Source: Actinoplanes teichomyceticus ATCC 31121 (GTDB lineage: Bacteria > Actinomycetota > Actinomycetes > Mycobacteriales > Micromonosporaceae). From it: 64,000 nt of DNA. Location: positions 5,233,001 to 5,297,000 of the forward strand of contig NZ_CP023865.1 of NCBI RefSeq assembly GCF_003711105.1, read 5' to 3'. A program made the translations under genes and the position numbers. Below are positions 17,572 to 26,565 of the stretch, piece by piece; position 1 is the first letter of the stretch; each line of letters opens with the position of its first letter. The notes below the pieces were generated by a model. That model worked only from the letters and a program-made list of their open reading frames with translations, made no database searches and had not been told where the DNA came from.

Positions 17572-18507
17572 ATGGATGTGGACGCCGTGCGTACCTTCGT
17601 CGCCGCCGCCGAGGCGGGCCGGTTCCAGGAGACCGCCGCCGAGCTGGCGATCACCCAGCAGGCCGTGTCCAAGCGCATCGCCGCGCTGGAGCGCAACCTC
17701 GGCGTACGGTTGTTCACCCGCACCCCACGCGGCGCCGAGCTGACCATCGACGGGCAGGCCCTCCTGCCCCATGCGCGCGAGCTGCTCCGGGTGGCCGAGC
17801 GCGCGCTCGCGTCGGTACGCCCGGAGCGCCGCCCGCTGCGCGTCGACGTGATCGCGTCACGCCTGGCGACGTCCGGCCTGCTGCGCGACTTCCACCGCGC
17901 GCACCCGGAGGCCGAACTCGACGTGCTCAAGCTGTTCGACGTCGAGACCGCGGTCGCCGCCATCCGGTCCGGCGCCATCGACGCGTCCTTCCGCGCCGTC
18001 GCGATGCCGGACCGGCCCCTTCCGCCGGACGTCGCCGCCGTCCGGGTGCTGGACGAGCCGCTGCAGCTGCTCACCGGCCCGGCCCACGCGCTGGCGGCGG
18101 CCCGGTCGGTGACCCTGGCGCAGCTCGCCGGGCACCGGATCTGGATGCCGGGCATCGTCCCCGGCACCGAGTGGGCCGCCTACTACGACGCCCTCGCCGC
18201 CGAGTTCGGCCTCACCATCGAGGCGACCGGCCCCAACTTCGGCTCGGATGCGCTGCTGGACACGGTCGCCGACACCCCGGCGCTGGCCACCTTCCTCGGT
18301 GAGCGGACCCGCCTGGTCTGGCCGGCCGGTCACGGCCTGCGCCGCATCCCGGTGACCGGCCCGACGCCCGTCTACCCGCACTCGCTGCTGTGGCGTCGCG
18401 ACAACCCGCATCCGGCGCTGGCCACGCTCCGCGCCCACCTGGCCGCCACGACGGCCGACCAGGACGTTCCGGGAAGCTGGGTGCCGGCGTGGGTGCTCCC
18501 GCGCTGA
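17572..18507 (+). CDS. LysR-family transcriptional regulator
   Basis: 311 aa. N-terminal winged HTH: DAVRTFVAAAEAGRFQETAAELAITQQAVSKRIAALERNLG, then LFTRTPRGAELT. From about residue 90 a periplasmic-binding-like effector domain follows (LRVDVIASRLATSGLLRDFH). ATG 17572 starts directly at the HTH and lies after the operator at 17538-17552. It is divergent from the MFS exporter, which is its most likely target; the inducer cannot be inferred. Confidence 0.92.
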   Translation: MDVDAVRTFVAAAEAGRFQETAAELAITQQAVSKRIAALERNLGVRLFTRTPRGAELTIDGQALLPHARELLRVAERALASVRPERRPLRVDVIASRLATSGLLRDFHRAHPEAELDVLKLFDVETAVAAIRSGAIDASFRAVAMPDRPLPPDVAAVRVLDEPLQLLTGPAHALAAARSVTLAQLAGHRIWMPGIVPGTEWAAYYDALAAEFGLTIEATGPNFGSDALLDTVADTPALATFLGERTRLVWPAGHGLRRIPVTGPTPVYPHSLLWRRDNPHPALATLRAHLAATTADQDVPGSWVPAWVLPR

Positions 18508-18528
18508 ACCTCGCCGCGCCGGCGCCGT

Positions 18529-19797
18529 TCAGTGGCGCGCCGCTCCGGGCGGCGCGGCCTGCGACCCGCCGACCGGGGCGGGTGCCGCGCCCTCCGGCCC
18601 GCCGGTCGGCGCGGCGCCGGACCCGGCGGCGGGGCTGCGGGCGTACGCGGCAGCGGTGTCGACCGCCCCGGCCGCGGCAGCCCGCCCGGCGTCCCGGTCG
18701 CCGCTGGCCGCGGTCACCGGCATCCGCTCCTCGCCGACGGTGGGTTCGGCCTTGAGCCGGCCGCGCCGGCTGTCCCAGATGTCCCGGGCCAGGATCTGCA
18801 GGATCCCGGCCACCGGGATCGCCAGCAGCGCGCCGAGAATGCCGGCCAGTTCCACCGCGATGAGGATCGCGACCAGCACGGTCAGCGGGTTCAGCTGCAC
18901 CGTCCGGGCGAAGATCAGCGGCTGTAGCAGGTGGTTCTCCACCTGCTGGTAGAGCACGAAGAAGCCGAGCACGACCAGGCCCGCGGTCATCGACTCGACG
19001 AAGGCGGCGCCGGTCGCGACGATCGCACCGAGGGTGGCGCCGACCAGCGGGATCAGGTCGGCGAGGCCGACGAACAGGGCGATCAGACCCGCGTACGGGA
19101 CCCCGGTCAGCAGCAGCACGCCGTACGTCAGCGTCCCGCAGATCGCGCTGATCAGCAGGTTCCCGGTGAGGTAGCCGGTGACCGTGCGGGCGCAGTCGTG
19201 ACCGACGCGCCGGATGTGCTCGGCACGCCGCTGCGGGAACAGGGCCAGGAACCCGTCGGCGATCTTCGGCGCTTCCAGCACCATCAGGTACGACAGCACG
19301 AAGATGGTGGCGATCCCGGCCACGCCGGTCGCCATCGACTGCAGGAACGCCAGCGTCGGCGCGCCCAGGCCGGTGGCGTACTCGCGGATGCGGTCGGCGT
19401 TGTCCTGCGCGTACTGCAGCACGTGGAACCGTTCGATCAGGTTGCCCGCCGGCCCCCGGCCGTTGCGCAGATCCTCGACGATCGCCGGGAAGTCGGCGAC
19501 CACCCGGCTGCCCTCCCGGGCCAGCGGCACGACGAACACCGTGACCAGGGCCGCCAGCGCCGCGAACGCCGTCAGGAAGACCAGCAGCGTGGCCAGCCAG
19601 CGTTTGCAGAAGGCCACCCGACGGGTCGTCCAGTTCACCGCGGGGTGCAGCGCCACCGCGAAGAACCCGGCTATCACGATCCAGGTCAGCACCCGGCGGG
19701 CCTCGTACCCGATGAACAGCACCGCGCCTGTGGCCAGCAGCAGTCCCAGCACGACGAGCGTGCGGCGCGCGGTCAGGCCGTTGTCGGTCTCGCCCAT
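18529..19797 (-). CDS. AI-2E family transporter (PF01594-type permease)
   Basis: About 422 aa. Eight or so hydrophobic segments in the family order: two early helices (LVVLGLLLATGAVLFIG, VLTWIVIAGFFAVAL), then LHPAVNWTTRR, a long amphipathic middle, and the signature SAICGTLTYGVLLLTGVPYAGLIALFVGLADLIPLVGATLGA. The Pro/Ala-rich tail after about 375 is probably disordered. The substrate is uncertain; the family is also linked to Na+/H+ exchange. The start at ATG 19797 is conservative; GTG 19833 is in frame. Confidence 0.85.
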   Translation of the reverse strand: MGETDNGLTARRTLVVLGLLLATGAVLFIGYEARRVLTWIVIAGFFAVALHPAVNWTTRRVAFCKRWLATLLVFLTAFAALAALVTVFVVPLAREGSRVVADFPAIVEDLRNGRGPAGNLIERFHVLQYAQDNADRIREYATGLGAPTLAFLQSMATGVAGIATIFVLSYLMVLEAPKIADGFLALFPQRRAEHIRRVGHDCARTVTGYLTGNLLISAICGTLTYGVLLLTGVPYAGLIALFVGLADLIPLVGATLGAIVATGAAFVESMTAGLVVLGFFVLYQQVENHLLQPLIFARTVQLNPLTVLVAILIAVELAGILGALLAIPVAGILQILARDIWDSRRGRLKAEPTVGEERMPVTAASGDRDAGRAAAAGAVDTAAAYARSPAAGSGAAPTGGPEGAAPAPVGGSQAAPPGAARH

Positions 19798-19846
19798 GAT
19801 CGTCGAGTACCCCGCCCTGACCAGCGATAACACGGACAGTAAGCAC

Positions 19847-21094
19847 TCAGCGGACGAAGAGCAGCAACAACCCCGTCCAGGTACACCCGATCATGAACAG
19901 CACCAGCGGCAGCTCGTCGGCGAGGGTGGCCAGCATCGGGCGGGCCGCCGGACCGGGCGCCCCGGCCGTCACCCGGGCGCCGGCGGCCAGAGCGGCGTCG
20001 TGCGCCACGATCACCCCGAGCACGTGACCGAGCAGGATCAGGGTGACCTGCGCTCCGGCGATCACCGGCGGGAGCGGGACCACGGCCCAGGCCGCGCCCG
20101 GAGCCAGGCCCCACTGCTGGATCACCAGCAGCAGCCCGCGCGGGCCCTCGACGACCAGCAGCGACAGGTAGTGGGCCAGGGTGTAGCCGGCCGCGACCGG
20201 GATCAGCGAGGCGGTCACGTCCAGGCCGCGGGCCGCCTTGCGGACGGCCAGGAACACGCCCGCGCAGACCAGCGTCAACGCGACGGTGGCGGACAGCGCC
20301 GGGTGCCCGGTCCGCTGCACGAACCCGGCCCACGCCGGGGAGCCCGACGCGCTGTCGAAGACCGTCGAGCCCCACCAGACCGCGACGAACGCCGCCGGCC
20401 CGGCCGCGCCCCGGTACGCCGCCGGGAAGGGGGCGGCGAGGCCGCTCAACGGGGTACGCCGGCGCAGTGGGCTGAGCCGCCCGGCGAGTTCGGAGTACAC
20501 CTCGAAGCAGTCACCCCGGGCGAACCACTCCTCCCCGCGCAGGACCGCCATCGCCAGCTGCGCGGCCGCGTACCCCAGCAGCGCGCACCCGACCACCACC
20601 GGGTCGGTCCGGTGCGGGGCGACCAGCTCGAACCAGACGAACGCCAGCAGCCACAGCACGCCCGGCCAGACACCCGCCCCGGGCCCCGGGCGCAGACCGG
20701 CGCGCGGCAGCCGCAGCAGCCGGAACACCGTCCGCAGCGGGTTGACCGCCCGCCACACCGGTCCGCACAGGGCGCTGAGCGGCACCAGGCCCACCCACAG
20801 CCACACGAACAGCGCGTGGGCCGCCGGGTTCGCCGCGCTCCGCGGACCGGCCAGCGCGTCGGCGACCAGGTAGAGCGACGCCACCAGGACGAGCATCCGC
20901 AGCCCCGGCAGCTTGCCGGCGGTGCGCACCGGCCGCTGCGGGTGGCCGGCCAGCCGTGGTCTGGTCCACACCGCCGCGGCGATCAGGAAGGACAGCACGA
21001 CGGTGGCGGCCCCGGCCTGCAACACCAGGTCGAGCGGCAGCGGGAGGTCGGCGGAGCCGCCGACGCCGTGCGCGAGCGGCACGCCGCGGCTCAC
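19847..21094 (-). CDS. Polytopic membrane protein, 'fenitrothion hydrolase'-annotated type (four-gene operon, gene 4)
   Basis: About 415 aa, ten or more hydrophobic segments. The first residues PLAHGVGGSADLPLPLDLVL resemble actinobacterial proteins carried in databases as fenitrothion hydrolase, a name I would not trust. Polar motifs inside or next to helices include GDCFEVYSELAGRLSPL, AGYTLAHYLSLLV, LGHVLGVIVAHD and FMIGCTWTGLLL. The start is GTG 21094, whose GTGA overlaps the stop of the cupredoxin-like gene, so the two are translationally coupled. Last gene of the operon. Function unknown; a membrane metalloenzyme or metal transporter is possible. Confidence 0.7.
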   Translation of the reverse strand: MSRGVPLAHGVGGSADLPLPLDLVLQAGAATVVLSFLIAAAVWTRPRLAGHPQRPVRTAGKLPGLRMLVLVASLYLVADALAGPRSAANPAAHALFVWLWVGLVPLSALCGPVWRAVNPLRTVFRLLRLPRAGLRPGPGAGVWPGVLWLLAFVWFELVAPHRTDPVVVGCALLGYAAAQLAMAVLRGEEWFARGDCFEVYSELAGRLSPLRRRTPLSGLAAPFPAAYRGAAGPAAFVAVWWGSTVFDSASGSPAWAGFVQRTGHPALSATVALTLVCAGVFLAVRKAARGLDVTASLIPVAAGYTLAHYLSLLVVEGPRGLLLVIQQWGLAPGAAWAVVPLPPVIAGAQVTLILLGHVLGVIVAHDAALAAGARVTAGAPGPAARPMLATLADELPLVLFMIGCTWTGLLLLFVR

Positions 21095-21756
21095 TTCACT
21101 TCGAGCTGCAGCAGCAGGATGTCCGGGTGCGCCTCCACGTCGAACAGCCCGGGCCGGGAGGCGACGAAGACGACGCACGCCGGCTGGCCGGGCTGGACCG
21201 GGTATCGCAGGTCGTAGCCGTGCACGTGGATGTCGGCCGCGGTGTCGGCGGAGATGCCCAGCCGGACCTGGCTGCCCAGCGGCACGCTGACCCGCCGCGG
21301 CGCCGGTTGCGCCCGGCCCTCGCGCAGCGCCGCGTCCGCCCGCACCTGGTCGCGGGCGGCCGGTCCGCACGCGGCCGGGGACGCGGCCTGCGCGGCCGGC
21401 GCCGAGGCGCAACCGGGCAGCAGCGCGAGCGCCGCCATCAGGAACGGGACGGTGCGCAGCGTCCGCCGCTGAAGAGCGGCCGGGCCGGGAGGGAGCGGCT
21501 CGGAGTGCCCGGCGAGGGGCGCACCGGCCGGCGCGGGCGGGTCGGGGCGGACCGGTCGGCGGCGGGTCAGCGCCAGCATCGCCAGCTGGGCGAAGACCGC
21601 GATCGACGCCGAGGACACCACCAGCACGAACGCCGCGAACAGCGCCGGGGCCGACAGCAGGCTCGGCGCCGACAGCAGCGTGGTCATCCCGAGCAGCGCC
21701 GGCACCGTGAAGGCGGCCGACGACACCAGCAGGACGAGCCCGGTCAGCACTCGCAT
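21091..21756 (-). CDS. Membrane protein with internal lipobox and C-terminal cupredoxin-like domain (operon gene 3)
   Basis: 221 aa in two parts. Residues 1-70 contain two hydrophobic segments. After a Pro-rich linker comes FLMAALALLPGCASAP (about 105-120), which looks like a lipoprotein signal with lipobox LLPGC, followed by an exported domain ending in IHVHGYDLRYPVQPGQPACVVFVASRPGLFDVEAH and LLLQLEV, a cupredoxin-like beta pattern. The Cys/Met copper ligands of classical cupredoxins are not seen; the HVHGYD histidines could bind metal. It may be a fusion of a small membrane protein and a lipoprotein. It is 22 bp from gene 2 and overlaps gene 4. Confidence 0.65.
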   Translation of the reverse strand: MRVLTGLVLLVSSAAFTVPALLGMTTLLSAPSLLSAPALFAAFVLVVSSASIAVFAQLAMLALTRRRPVRPDPPAPAGAPLAGHSEPLPPGPAALQRRTLRTVPFLMAALALLPGCASAPAAQAASPAACGPAARDQVRADAALREGRAQPAPRRVSVPLGSQVRLGISADTAADIHVHGYDLRYPVQPGQPACVVFVASRPGLFDVEAHPDILLLQLEVK

Positions 21757-21778
21757 GTCCCCTCCCTGACGAGCACGC

Positions 21779-22768
21779 TCATCCGCGCTCCACGGTCACC
21801 GGCGCGGCGGCACGCTGCGCGAGCGTGCGCAGCACCGGCGCCCCGGCCAGCGCCACCCCGGCGCCCAGGCCCAGGGCCAGCACGACCAGCGCCCGCTCGG
21901 CCGCCGCCGGGCCGGCGAACGGCAGCACCGCCCGGTGGAACGACGTCACGTCCGGCAGGACGAACACCGCCGTCAGCGCGGCGCCCGCGCAGACCGCGAG
22001 CAGACCGGCGGGCCGGCCGCGCCAGGCGGTGACCGCGCCGCCCAGGATCAGCGGCCAGCTCAGCAGGTTGATCCCGGCGGCGCTGAGGAAGGTGCCGGCG
22101 AACGGCGCCGACTCCACCGCCAGGGTGGACCCGGTGACGTGCGCGGCCGACGCGGCCATCGCGATCACGCCGGACACGGCCAGCAGCACGTCGGCGCGGC
22201 GCAGGCGGCGGACGATCACGGGTACGGCCACGGCCGCCACGATAGCCAGCGCCCACCAGGGCAGCGGGTTCGGCGGGCGCTCGCCGGTGAGGACGCCGGT
22301 GACCGTCACGGCGGTGCCGCCGGCCTCGACGGTGAGTGACCAGTCCGCCGTACGTCCGGGTGGGATCCTCCTGCCCTCCGGCGTCGACCGGGAGTCCGCC
22401 CAGGTCAGCTCATTGCCAGTGGCGACGGTGGCCGGTGTTCCGGCGCCGCCGCCACCCCGGACCGTGACCGGGCCGCCGGTGTCGTTGGTCAGCCGCAGCT
22501 TCGCGCCGTCCTCGATCGCGAGCACCCGCAGGCCCGGGACCGCCGGTGTGATGGCCACCACCCGGCTGCTCGCGTTCGTCGCGACCAGCCCACCGGCGTG
22601 CGCCGCGGCCGGCCCGGCCGCGCCCAGCACCACCACCCCGGCCACCGCGACCAGCACCGCCGCTCGCCGCAGCCCGGCCGGCCGCACCGGCCCGGCCGGG
22701 GACCGGCGGACGGCCGCGGGCGTGTCCGGCGCCGCCGCGCGCGGGGCGCCGGGACCGATCCGGGTCAC
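21779..22768 (-). CDS. Exported-domain plus membrane protein (operon gene 2)
   Basis: About 329 aa. A signal-like helix (AAVLVAVAGVVVLGAAGPAAAHAG) is followed by an extracytoplasmic beta-rich domain of about 120 residues (GLRVLAIEDGAKLRLTNDTG, ELTWADSRS, WSLTVEAGG), then six hydrophobic segments to the end. The layout recalls CopC-CopD-type fusions but I see no clear CopC histidine motif at the mature N-terminus beyond HAG. His residues near helices occur in AAHVTGS and FHRAVLPFAG. It starts at GTG 22768, overlapping the gene 1 stop by four bases. Function unknown. Confidence 0.65.
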   Translation of the reverse strand: MTRIGPGAPRAAAPDTPAAVRRSPAGPVRPAGLRRAAVLVAVAGVVVLGAAGPAAAHAGGLVATNASSRVVAITPAVPGLRVLAIEDGAKLRLTNDTGGPVTVRGGGGAGTPATVATGNELTWADSRSTPEGRRIPPGRTADWSLTVEAGGTAVTVTGVLTGERPPNPLPWWALAIVAAVAVPVIVRRLRRADVLLAVSGVIAMAASAAHVTGSTLAVESAPFAGTFLSAAGINLLSWPLILGGAVTAWRGRPAGLLAVCAGAALTAVFVLPDVTSFHRAVLPFAGPAAAERALVVLALGLGAGVALAGAPVLRTLAQRAAAPVTVERG

Positions 22769-23832
22769 TCCGGCCGCAGGTTCTGGATGCTGCGGGTGAC
22801 CAGGACCGTCGCCGCTCCGGCGAACGCGGTCAGGGTGAGCAGGCCGCTGACCATGTGCACGTTCCAGCCCACCGACCCGGTGCGGATCTGCCCCACCAGC
22901 AGCACCGCGCCCCACACCACGGGCGGGGCGATCAGCCCGAGCGCGATCCACCGCCCGTTGACCGGCAGCGTCGCCATCCGGTTCGCCACCCGCAGCGCCA
23001 GCTCGGTCACCGGCGCGGCCAGCGCCACGGTCAGCTGCGGCCACCACGGCGCGTCGGAGTCGAACATCAGGTGCATGAGCAGGGCCGGGACCGCGACCAG
23101 CGTGGCCGGCAGGCCGACCGGCAGACGCCAGCGGCGGCCGATGAGCACGATCGGCGCCAGCAGCAGAACGGTACTGACCAGGTAGCCGTGCACCAGCTGG
23201 GCGTCGGTGGAGAAGACCAGCGGGTCCTCGCCGCCGCTGCCGAGGTGCCGGATGCCGAGGGCGGTGGCGTGCAGCGAGTAGATGTGCAGCGGGAGCACGG
23301 CGAACAGCGCGGCGACGGTGACCAGCACGGCGCCGCCCGCGCCGAGGGTGCGGCCGGGGGCGGTGGCCAGCATCAGCGCCGGGCCCATCGCGACCAGGAC
23401 CATGCCCAGGATGATCAGTTCGTGGCTGGGGCTGACGAAGATCTCGAGCCGCTTCTCGATGCCGAAGAGGTTGTGCCAGAGCGTGTCCATGCCACCGCCG
23501 GCCAGCAGCGCCGCCATGCCGGCCAGCGGGATGCGCAGGGCGTTGGGCAGGGCGAGCAGGCTCCGGTACGTCGGGATCGCCGGCAGCCGCGGCCGCAGGA
23601 TCCCGAGCAGGGTGAAACCGCACGCCGCGATGCCCGAGTAGAGCACGCCGTGCCACGGGGTCCAGAACGTCTCCAGCTCCGGCGTGGTGGCATGCGCGTA
23701 CGCGTCGAGTTGCAGCCCGATCACCAGCCAGACGCTGGCGAGCAGCAGCACCCAGCGCTCCCGCGCGGTGAACGCGGCGGCGCCGGCGGGAACGTTCCCC
23801 ACCGGTTGCGGTCGTTGCACGGGCGTGGTCAC
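22765..23832 (-). CDS. Polytopic membrane protein with clustered His/Asp/Glu (operon gene 1)
   Basis: 355 aa, about eight to nine hydrophobic segments. Acidic and His residues fall in motif-like clusters: DAYAHATTPELETFWTPWHG (43-62), MDTLWHNLFGIEKRLEIFVS to SPSH (115-137), HIYSLHAT (183-190), VHGYL (214-218) and LMHLMFD (252-258). Such H/D/E patterns in helices recall membrane di-iron or copper enzymes, but I cannot name a family. First gene of the operon; its TGA overlaps the GTG of gene 2. Upstream 294 bp separate it from the divergent NADH dehydrogenase gene. Confidence 0.7.
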   Translation of the reverse strand: MTTPVQRPQPVGNVPAGAAAFTARERWVLLLASVWLVIGLQLDAYAHATTPELETFWTPWHGVLYSGIAACGFTLLGILRPRLPAIPTYRSLLALPNALRIPLAGMAALLAGGGMDTLWHNLFGIEKRLEIFVSPSHELIILGMVLVAMGPALMLATAPGRTLGAGGAVLVTVAALFAVLPLHIYSLHATALGIRHLGSGGEDPLVFSTDAQLVHGYLVSTVLLLAPIVLIGRRWRLPVGLPATLVAVPALLMHLMFDSDAPWWPQLTVALAAPVTELALRVANRMATLPVNGRWIALGLIAPPVVWGAVLLVGQIRTGSVGWNVHMVSGLLTLTAFAGAATVLVTRSIQNLRPE

Positions 23833-24085
23833 GCGTCCCCCTTCGATCGGACCGGGCCCCGGTAACCTACCTCGGCAGCGTCACGTCGATCGATCCGATG
23901 GCGGACCGGCGACCGGCGGGACCCCGGCCGCGCCCGGCCCGGAGGCTTCGGCGCCGCCACCGTCCGGAGCCGGCGTGGCGCCGCCCGCGGCCGCCGCTGC
24001 GCCACCGCGCTCAGTGCCCGCTCAGCCTCACTCGGTGAGAATGCGCACGTGAGTGGTCATTTTCACGGCATTCGGGTATCCGGAA

Positions 24086-24105
24086 GTGCGCTGTACTGAG
24101 CGCAC
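24086..24105. promoter_or_regulatory. Perfect palindrome upstream of type II NADH dehydrogenase
   Basis: Inverted repeat GTGCGCT-N6-AGCGCAC, ending 21 bp before the start codon, well placed for a repressor. It is not a Rex box. The rest of the 294-bp gap shows no gene. Confidence 0.6.
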
Positions 24106-24126
24106 AGACTGGGACGGGAGCAGGCA

Positions 24127-25608
24127 ATGACTCAGGCAAGCCGCCGTCATCGCGTGGTCGTGGTGGGAGCCGGTTTCGCCGGACTCTTCGCGATCAAGGC
24201 GCTGCGCAAGGCTCCGGTGGACATCACTCTCATCAACGGCACGGCGTACCACCTCTTCCAGCCGCTGCTCTACCAGGTGGCGACCGGCATCCTGTCCGAG
24301 GGCGAGGTCGCCCCGCCGATCCGCGAGGTCCTGAAGCGGCAGAAGAACGTGGACGTCCGCCTGGGCTGGGTGCAGGACGTCGACACCGAGCGGAAGATCG
24401 TCTCGGTGGCCGGGCCGGGCATCGACTACACCGTCGAGTACGACACGCTGATCGTCGCGGCCGGCGCCTCGCAGTCGTACTTCGGCAACGACCATTTCGC
24501 CGACCACGCGCCCGGCATGAAGAGCATCGACGACGCCCTGGAGCTGCGCGCCCGCATCTTCGGCGCGTTCGAGGTGGCCGACCTGCAGACCGACCCGGAG
24601 GCGGTGCAGCGGTGGCTGACCTTCGTGGTGGTCGGCGCCGGCCCGACCGGCACCGAGCTGGCCGGGCAGATCGCCGAGCTGGCCCACCGCACCCTGCCCG
24701 GGCAGTACCGGCACATCGACCCGCGCACGGCGCGCATCATCCTGGTCGACGCGATCGGGGCGGTGCTCAACACGTTCGGCGATCACCTCTCCGCCGGCGC
24801 CCAGCGGCAGCTGGAGAAGCTCGGCGTCGAGGTCAAGCTGAACACCAAGGTGGTCGGCGTCGACTCGACGAGCATCGAGGTCGAGGACGCGACCGGCCGG
24901 CACCGCATCCCGTCGATGACCAAGGTGTGGGCGGCCGGGGTGGCCGCGCCGCCGCTGGCGCGCAAGCTGGCCGAGTCGACCGGGGCGCAGACCGACCGGG
25001 CCGGGCGGGTGCTCGTGGAGAAGGACACCACGCTGGCCGGACACCCGGAGATCTTCGTGCTCGGCGACATGATGAACCTGGCCGGTCCGGACGGGCGGCC
25101 GCTGCCCGGCGTGGCGCAGGTGGCCATCCAGAGCGGCCGGCACGCCGCCGACCAGATCAGCCGGCGGCTGGCCGGCAAGGAGTCCGGGCAGCCGTTCAAG
25201 TACTTCGACAAGGGCAGCCTGGCGACCATCTCCCGGTTCTCCGCGGTGGCCAGCATCGGCAAGCTGCACATGTCCGGCTTCCTGGCCTGGGTGGTGTGGG
25301 TCGCGGTGCACCTGTTCTACCTGGTCGGCTTCAAGAACCGGGTGACCGCGGTGCTGCACTGGGCGGTCAGCTTCGTCGGGCGCGGGCGCTCCGAGCGGGT
25401 GGCGACGCAGCAGCAGGCGTTCGCGCGGCGCGCGATCCGGGCGTACGGCGATCCGTTCGAGCGCGACCGCGCGGCGGCCACCGAGAGCCGGCCGCAGGCC
25501 AGCACGACGGCGGCCGAGGGCCGGCCGGTGCAGAACCCGGCGGAGACCGGCGACCAGGCCACCCTGGACGGCAAGGCGGAGCGGAAGCCCCTCGGCGTCC
25601 GGGACTGA
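24127..25608 (+). CDS. ndh: Type II NADH:quinone oxidoreductase (NDH-2)
   Basis: 493 aa. The FAD-binding Rossmann motif is VVVVGAGFAGLFAIKAL (about 10-26), the NADH-binding one FVVVGAGPTGTELAGQIAEL (about 166-185), with the second flavin motif at EIFVLGDMMNLAG and the quinone-side AQVAIQSGRHAADQI. Between 340 and 400 an amphipathic/hydrophobic stretch (MSGFLAWVVWVAVHLFYLVG) would anchor it to the inner membrane face. It oxidises NADH and reduces menaquinone without proton pumping. The last 50 residues are a charged, probably disordered tail. GGGAGCAGG precedes ATG 24127. A perfect palindrome upstream suggests redox or growth-state control. Confidence 0.93.
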   Translation: MTQASRRHRVVVVGAGFAGLFAIKALRKAPVDITLINGTAYHLFQPLLYQVATGILSEGEVAPPIREVLKRQKNVDVRLGWVQDVDTERKIVSVAGPGIDYTVEYDTLIVAAGASQSYFGNDHFADHAPGMKSIDDALELRARIFGAFEVADLQTDPEAVQRWLTFVVVGAGPTGTELAGQIAELAHRTLPGQYRHIDPRTARIILVDAIGAVLNTFGDHLSAGAQRQLEKLGVEVKLNTKVVGVDSTSIEVEDATGRHRIPSMTKVWAAGVAAPPLARKLAESTGAQTDRAGRVLVEKDTTLAGHPEIFVLGDMMNLAGPDGRPLPGVAQVAIQSGRHAADQISRRLAGKESGQPFKYFDKGSLATISRFSAVASIGKLHMSGFLAWVVWVAVHLFYLVGFKNRVTAVLHWAVSFVGRGRSERVATQQQAFARRAIRAYGDPFERDRAAATESRPQASTTAAEGRPVQNPAETGDQATLDGKAERKPLGVRD

Positions 25609-25651
25609 GCGCGGGGCCGGCGCAGCACGGCGCTCCACGGCGGCCCGCCCG

Positions 25652-25691
25652 CCGGCCGGGTGGCGTCCCCTCACCGGCCGGGTGGCGTCCC
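25652..25691. repeat. 18-bp direct repeat, period 22
   Basis: CCGGCCGGGTGGCGTCCC occurs at 25652-25669 and 25674-25691. The roughly 300-bp gap between ndh and the thymidine kinase shows nothing else I recognise. Confidence 0.6.
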
Positions 25692-25913
25692 GGTCGCCGA
25701 CCGGGCGCAGACGGTGCTCGACGTGGTCACCGCCGGGCCGCCCGGCCGGTCCGGCGGCGCCGGTCTGGTCCGGTCGGGCCGCCGCGACCGGCCGTTCCGG
25801 CATTGATTCTTCGTCGGGTGTCTCGAACCTGACCGTCGACCGGCGGTAACCAAAAGTTCGGTGACCAGGTAGCGTGTACCGGCCCCGCCCCGCAGAGAAA
25901 GAGGCCCCGATTG

Positions 25914-26561
25914 ATGCCGGTCACCGCCGCGCCCGTTCTCGCCGCTCGGCAGCCGGCGCTGGCCCCGGTCTTCGGGACGCTGACCCTGTTCACCGGCCGG
26001 ATGGGTTCCGGCAAGAGCACGCTGGCCCTGCAGAACGCGTTCAACCGCCGCCAGGCCGGTCGGCCCGGGGTGCTGCTGACCATCCAGGATCGGGCCGGCG
26101 AGGGGATCATGTCGTCCCGGCTGGGAGTGGCCGCGGACGCCATCGAGGTGCACCCGGAGATGGACCTGGTCCGGCTGGTCACCGAGCGGGTCCCGGCCGG
26201 CGGTTTCGTGATCGCCGACGAGGCGCAGTTCCTCAGCCCGGCCCAGGTCGAGCAGCTGGCCTGGGCGGCCGACGAGCTGGGCGTCGACATCGACTGCTAC
26301 GCGATCACCACGGATTTCCTGTCCCGGCTGTTCCCGGGCGCGCAGCGGCTGGTCGAGCTGGCCGACGTGATCGTGCCGTTGCAGGTCGAGGTGACGTGCT
26401 GGTGCGGGCGACCGGGCCGGCAGAACGCGCGCATCGTGGACGGCCGGGTGGCGCGGGCCGGCGCGCAGGTGGCGGTCGGCGACACCACCGAGACCTCCGC
26501 GGTGTCCTACCGGGTGCTGTGCCGGCGGCACTGGCGCAACGGCGAGCCCGGCCCGGCCTGA
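25914..26561 (+). CDS. tdk: Thymidine kinase (type II TK1-like)
   Basis: 215 aa. P-loop FTGRMGSGKSTLALQNAF (about 30-47), the catalytic Glu in IADEAQFL, the lasso-like CYAITTDFLSRLFPGAQRL, and a zinc site formed by CWCG near 162 and C-RRHW near the C-terminus. It phosphorylates thymidine with ATP in the salvage pathway. ATG 25914 is preferred to the TTG directly before it; GAGG lies 10 bp upstream. It has no same-strand partner; a decayed GGDEF gene abuts its 3' end. Confidence 0.92.
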   Translation: MPVTAAPVLAARQPALAPVFGTLTLFTGRMGSGKSTLALQNAFNRRQAGRPGVLLTIQDRAGEGIMSSRLGVAADAIEVHPEMDLVRLVTERVPAGGFVIADEAQFLSPAQVEQLAWAADELGVDIDCYAITTDFLSRLFPGAQRLVELADVIVPLQVEVTCWCGRPGRQNARIVDGRVARAGAQVAVGDTTETSAVSYRVLCRRHWRNGEPGPA

Positions 26562-26565
26562 CGCG

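Noticed and set aside
24047..24066. Rex-like CGTGA...TCACG upstream of ndh
   Set aside because: The spacing between half-sites is too long for the Rex consensus; the perfect palindrome at 24086-24105 is stronger.
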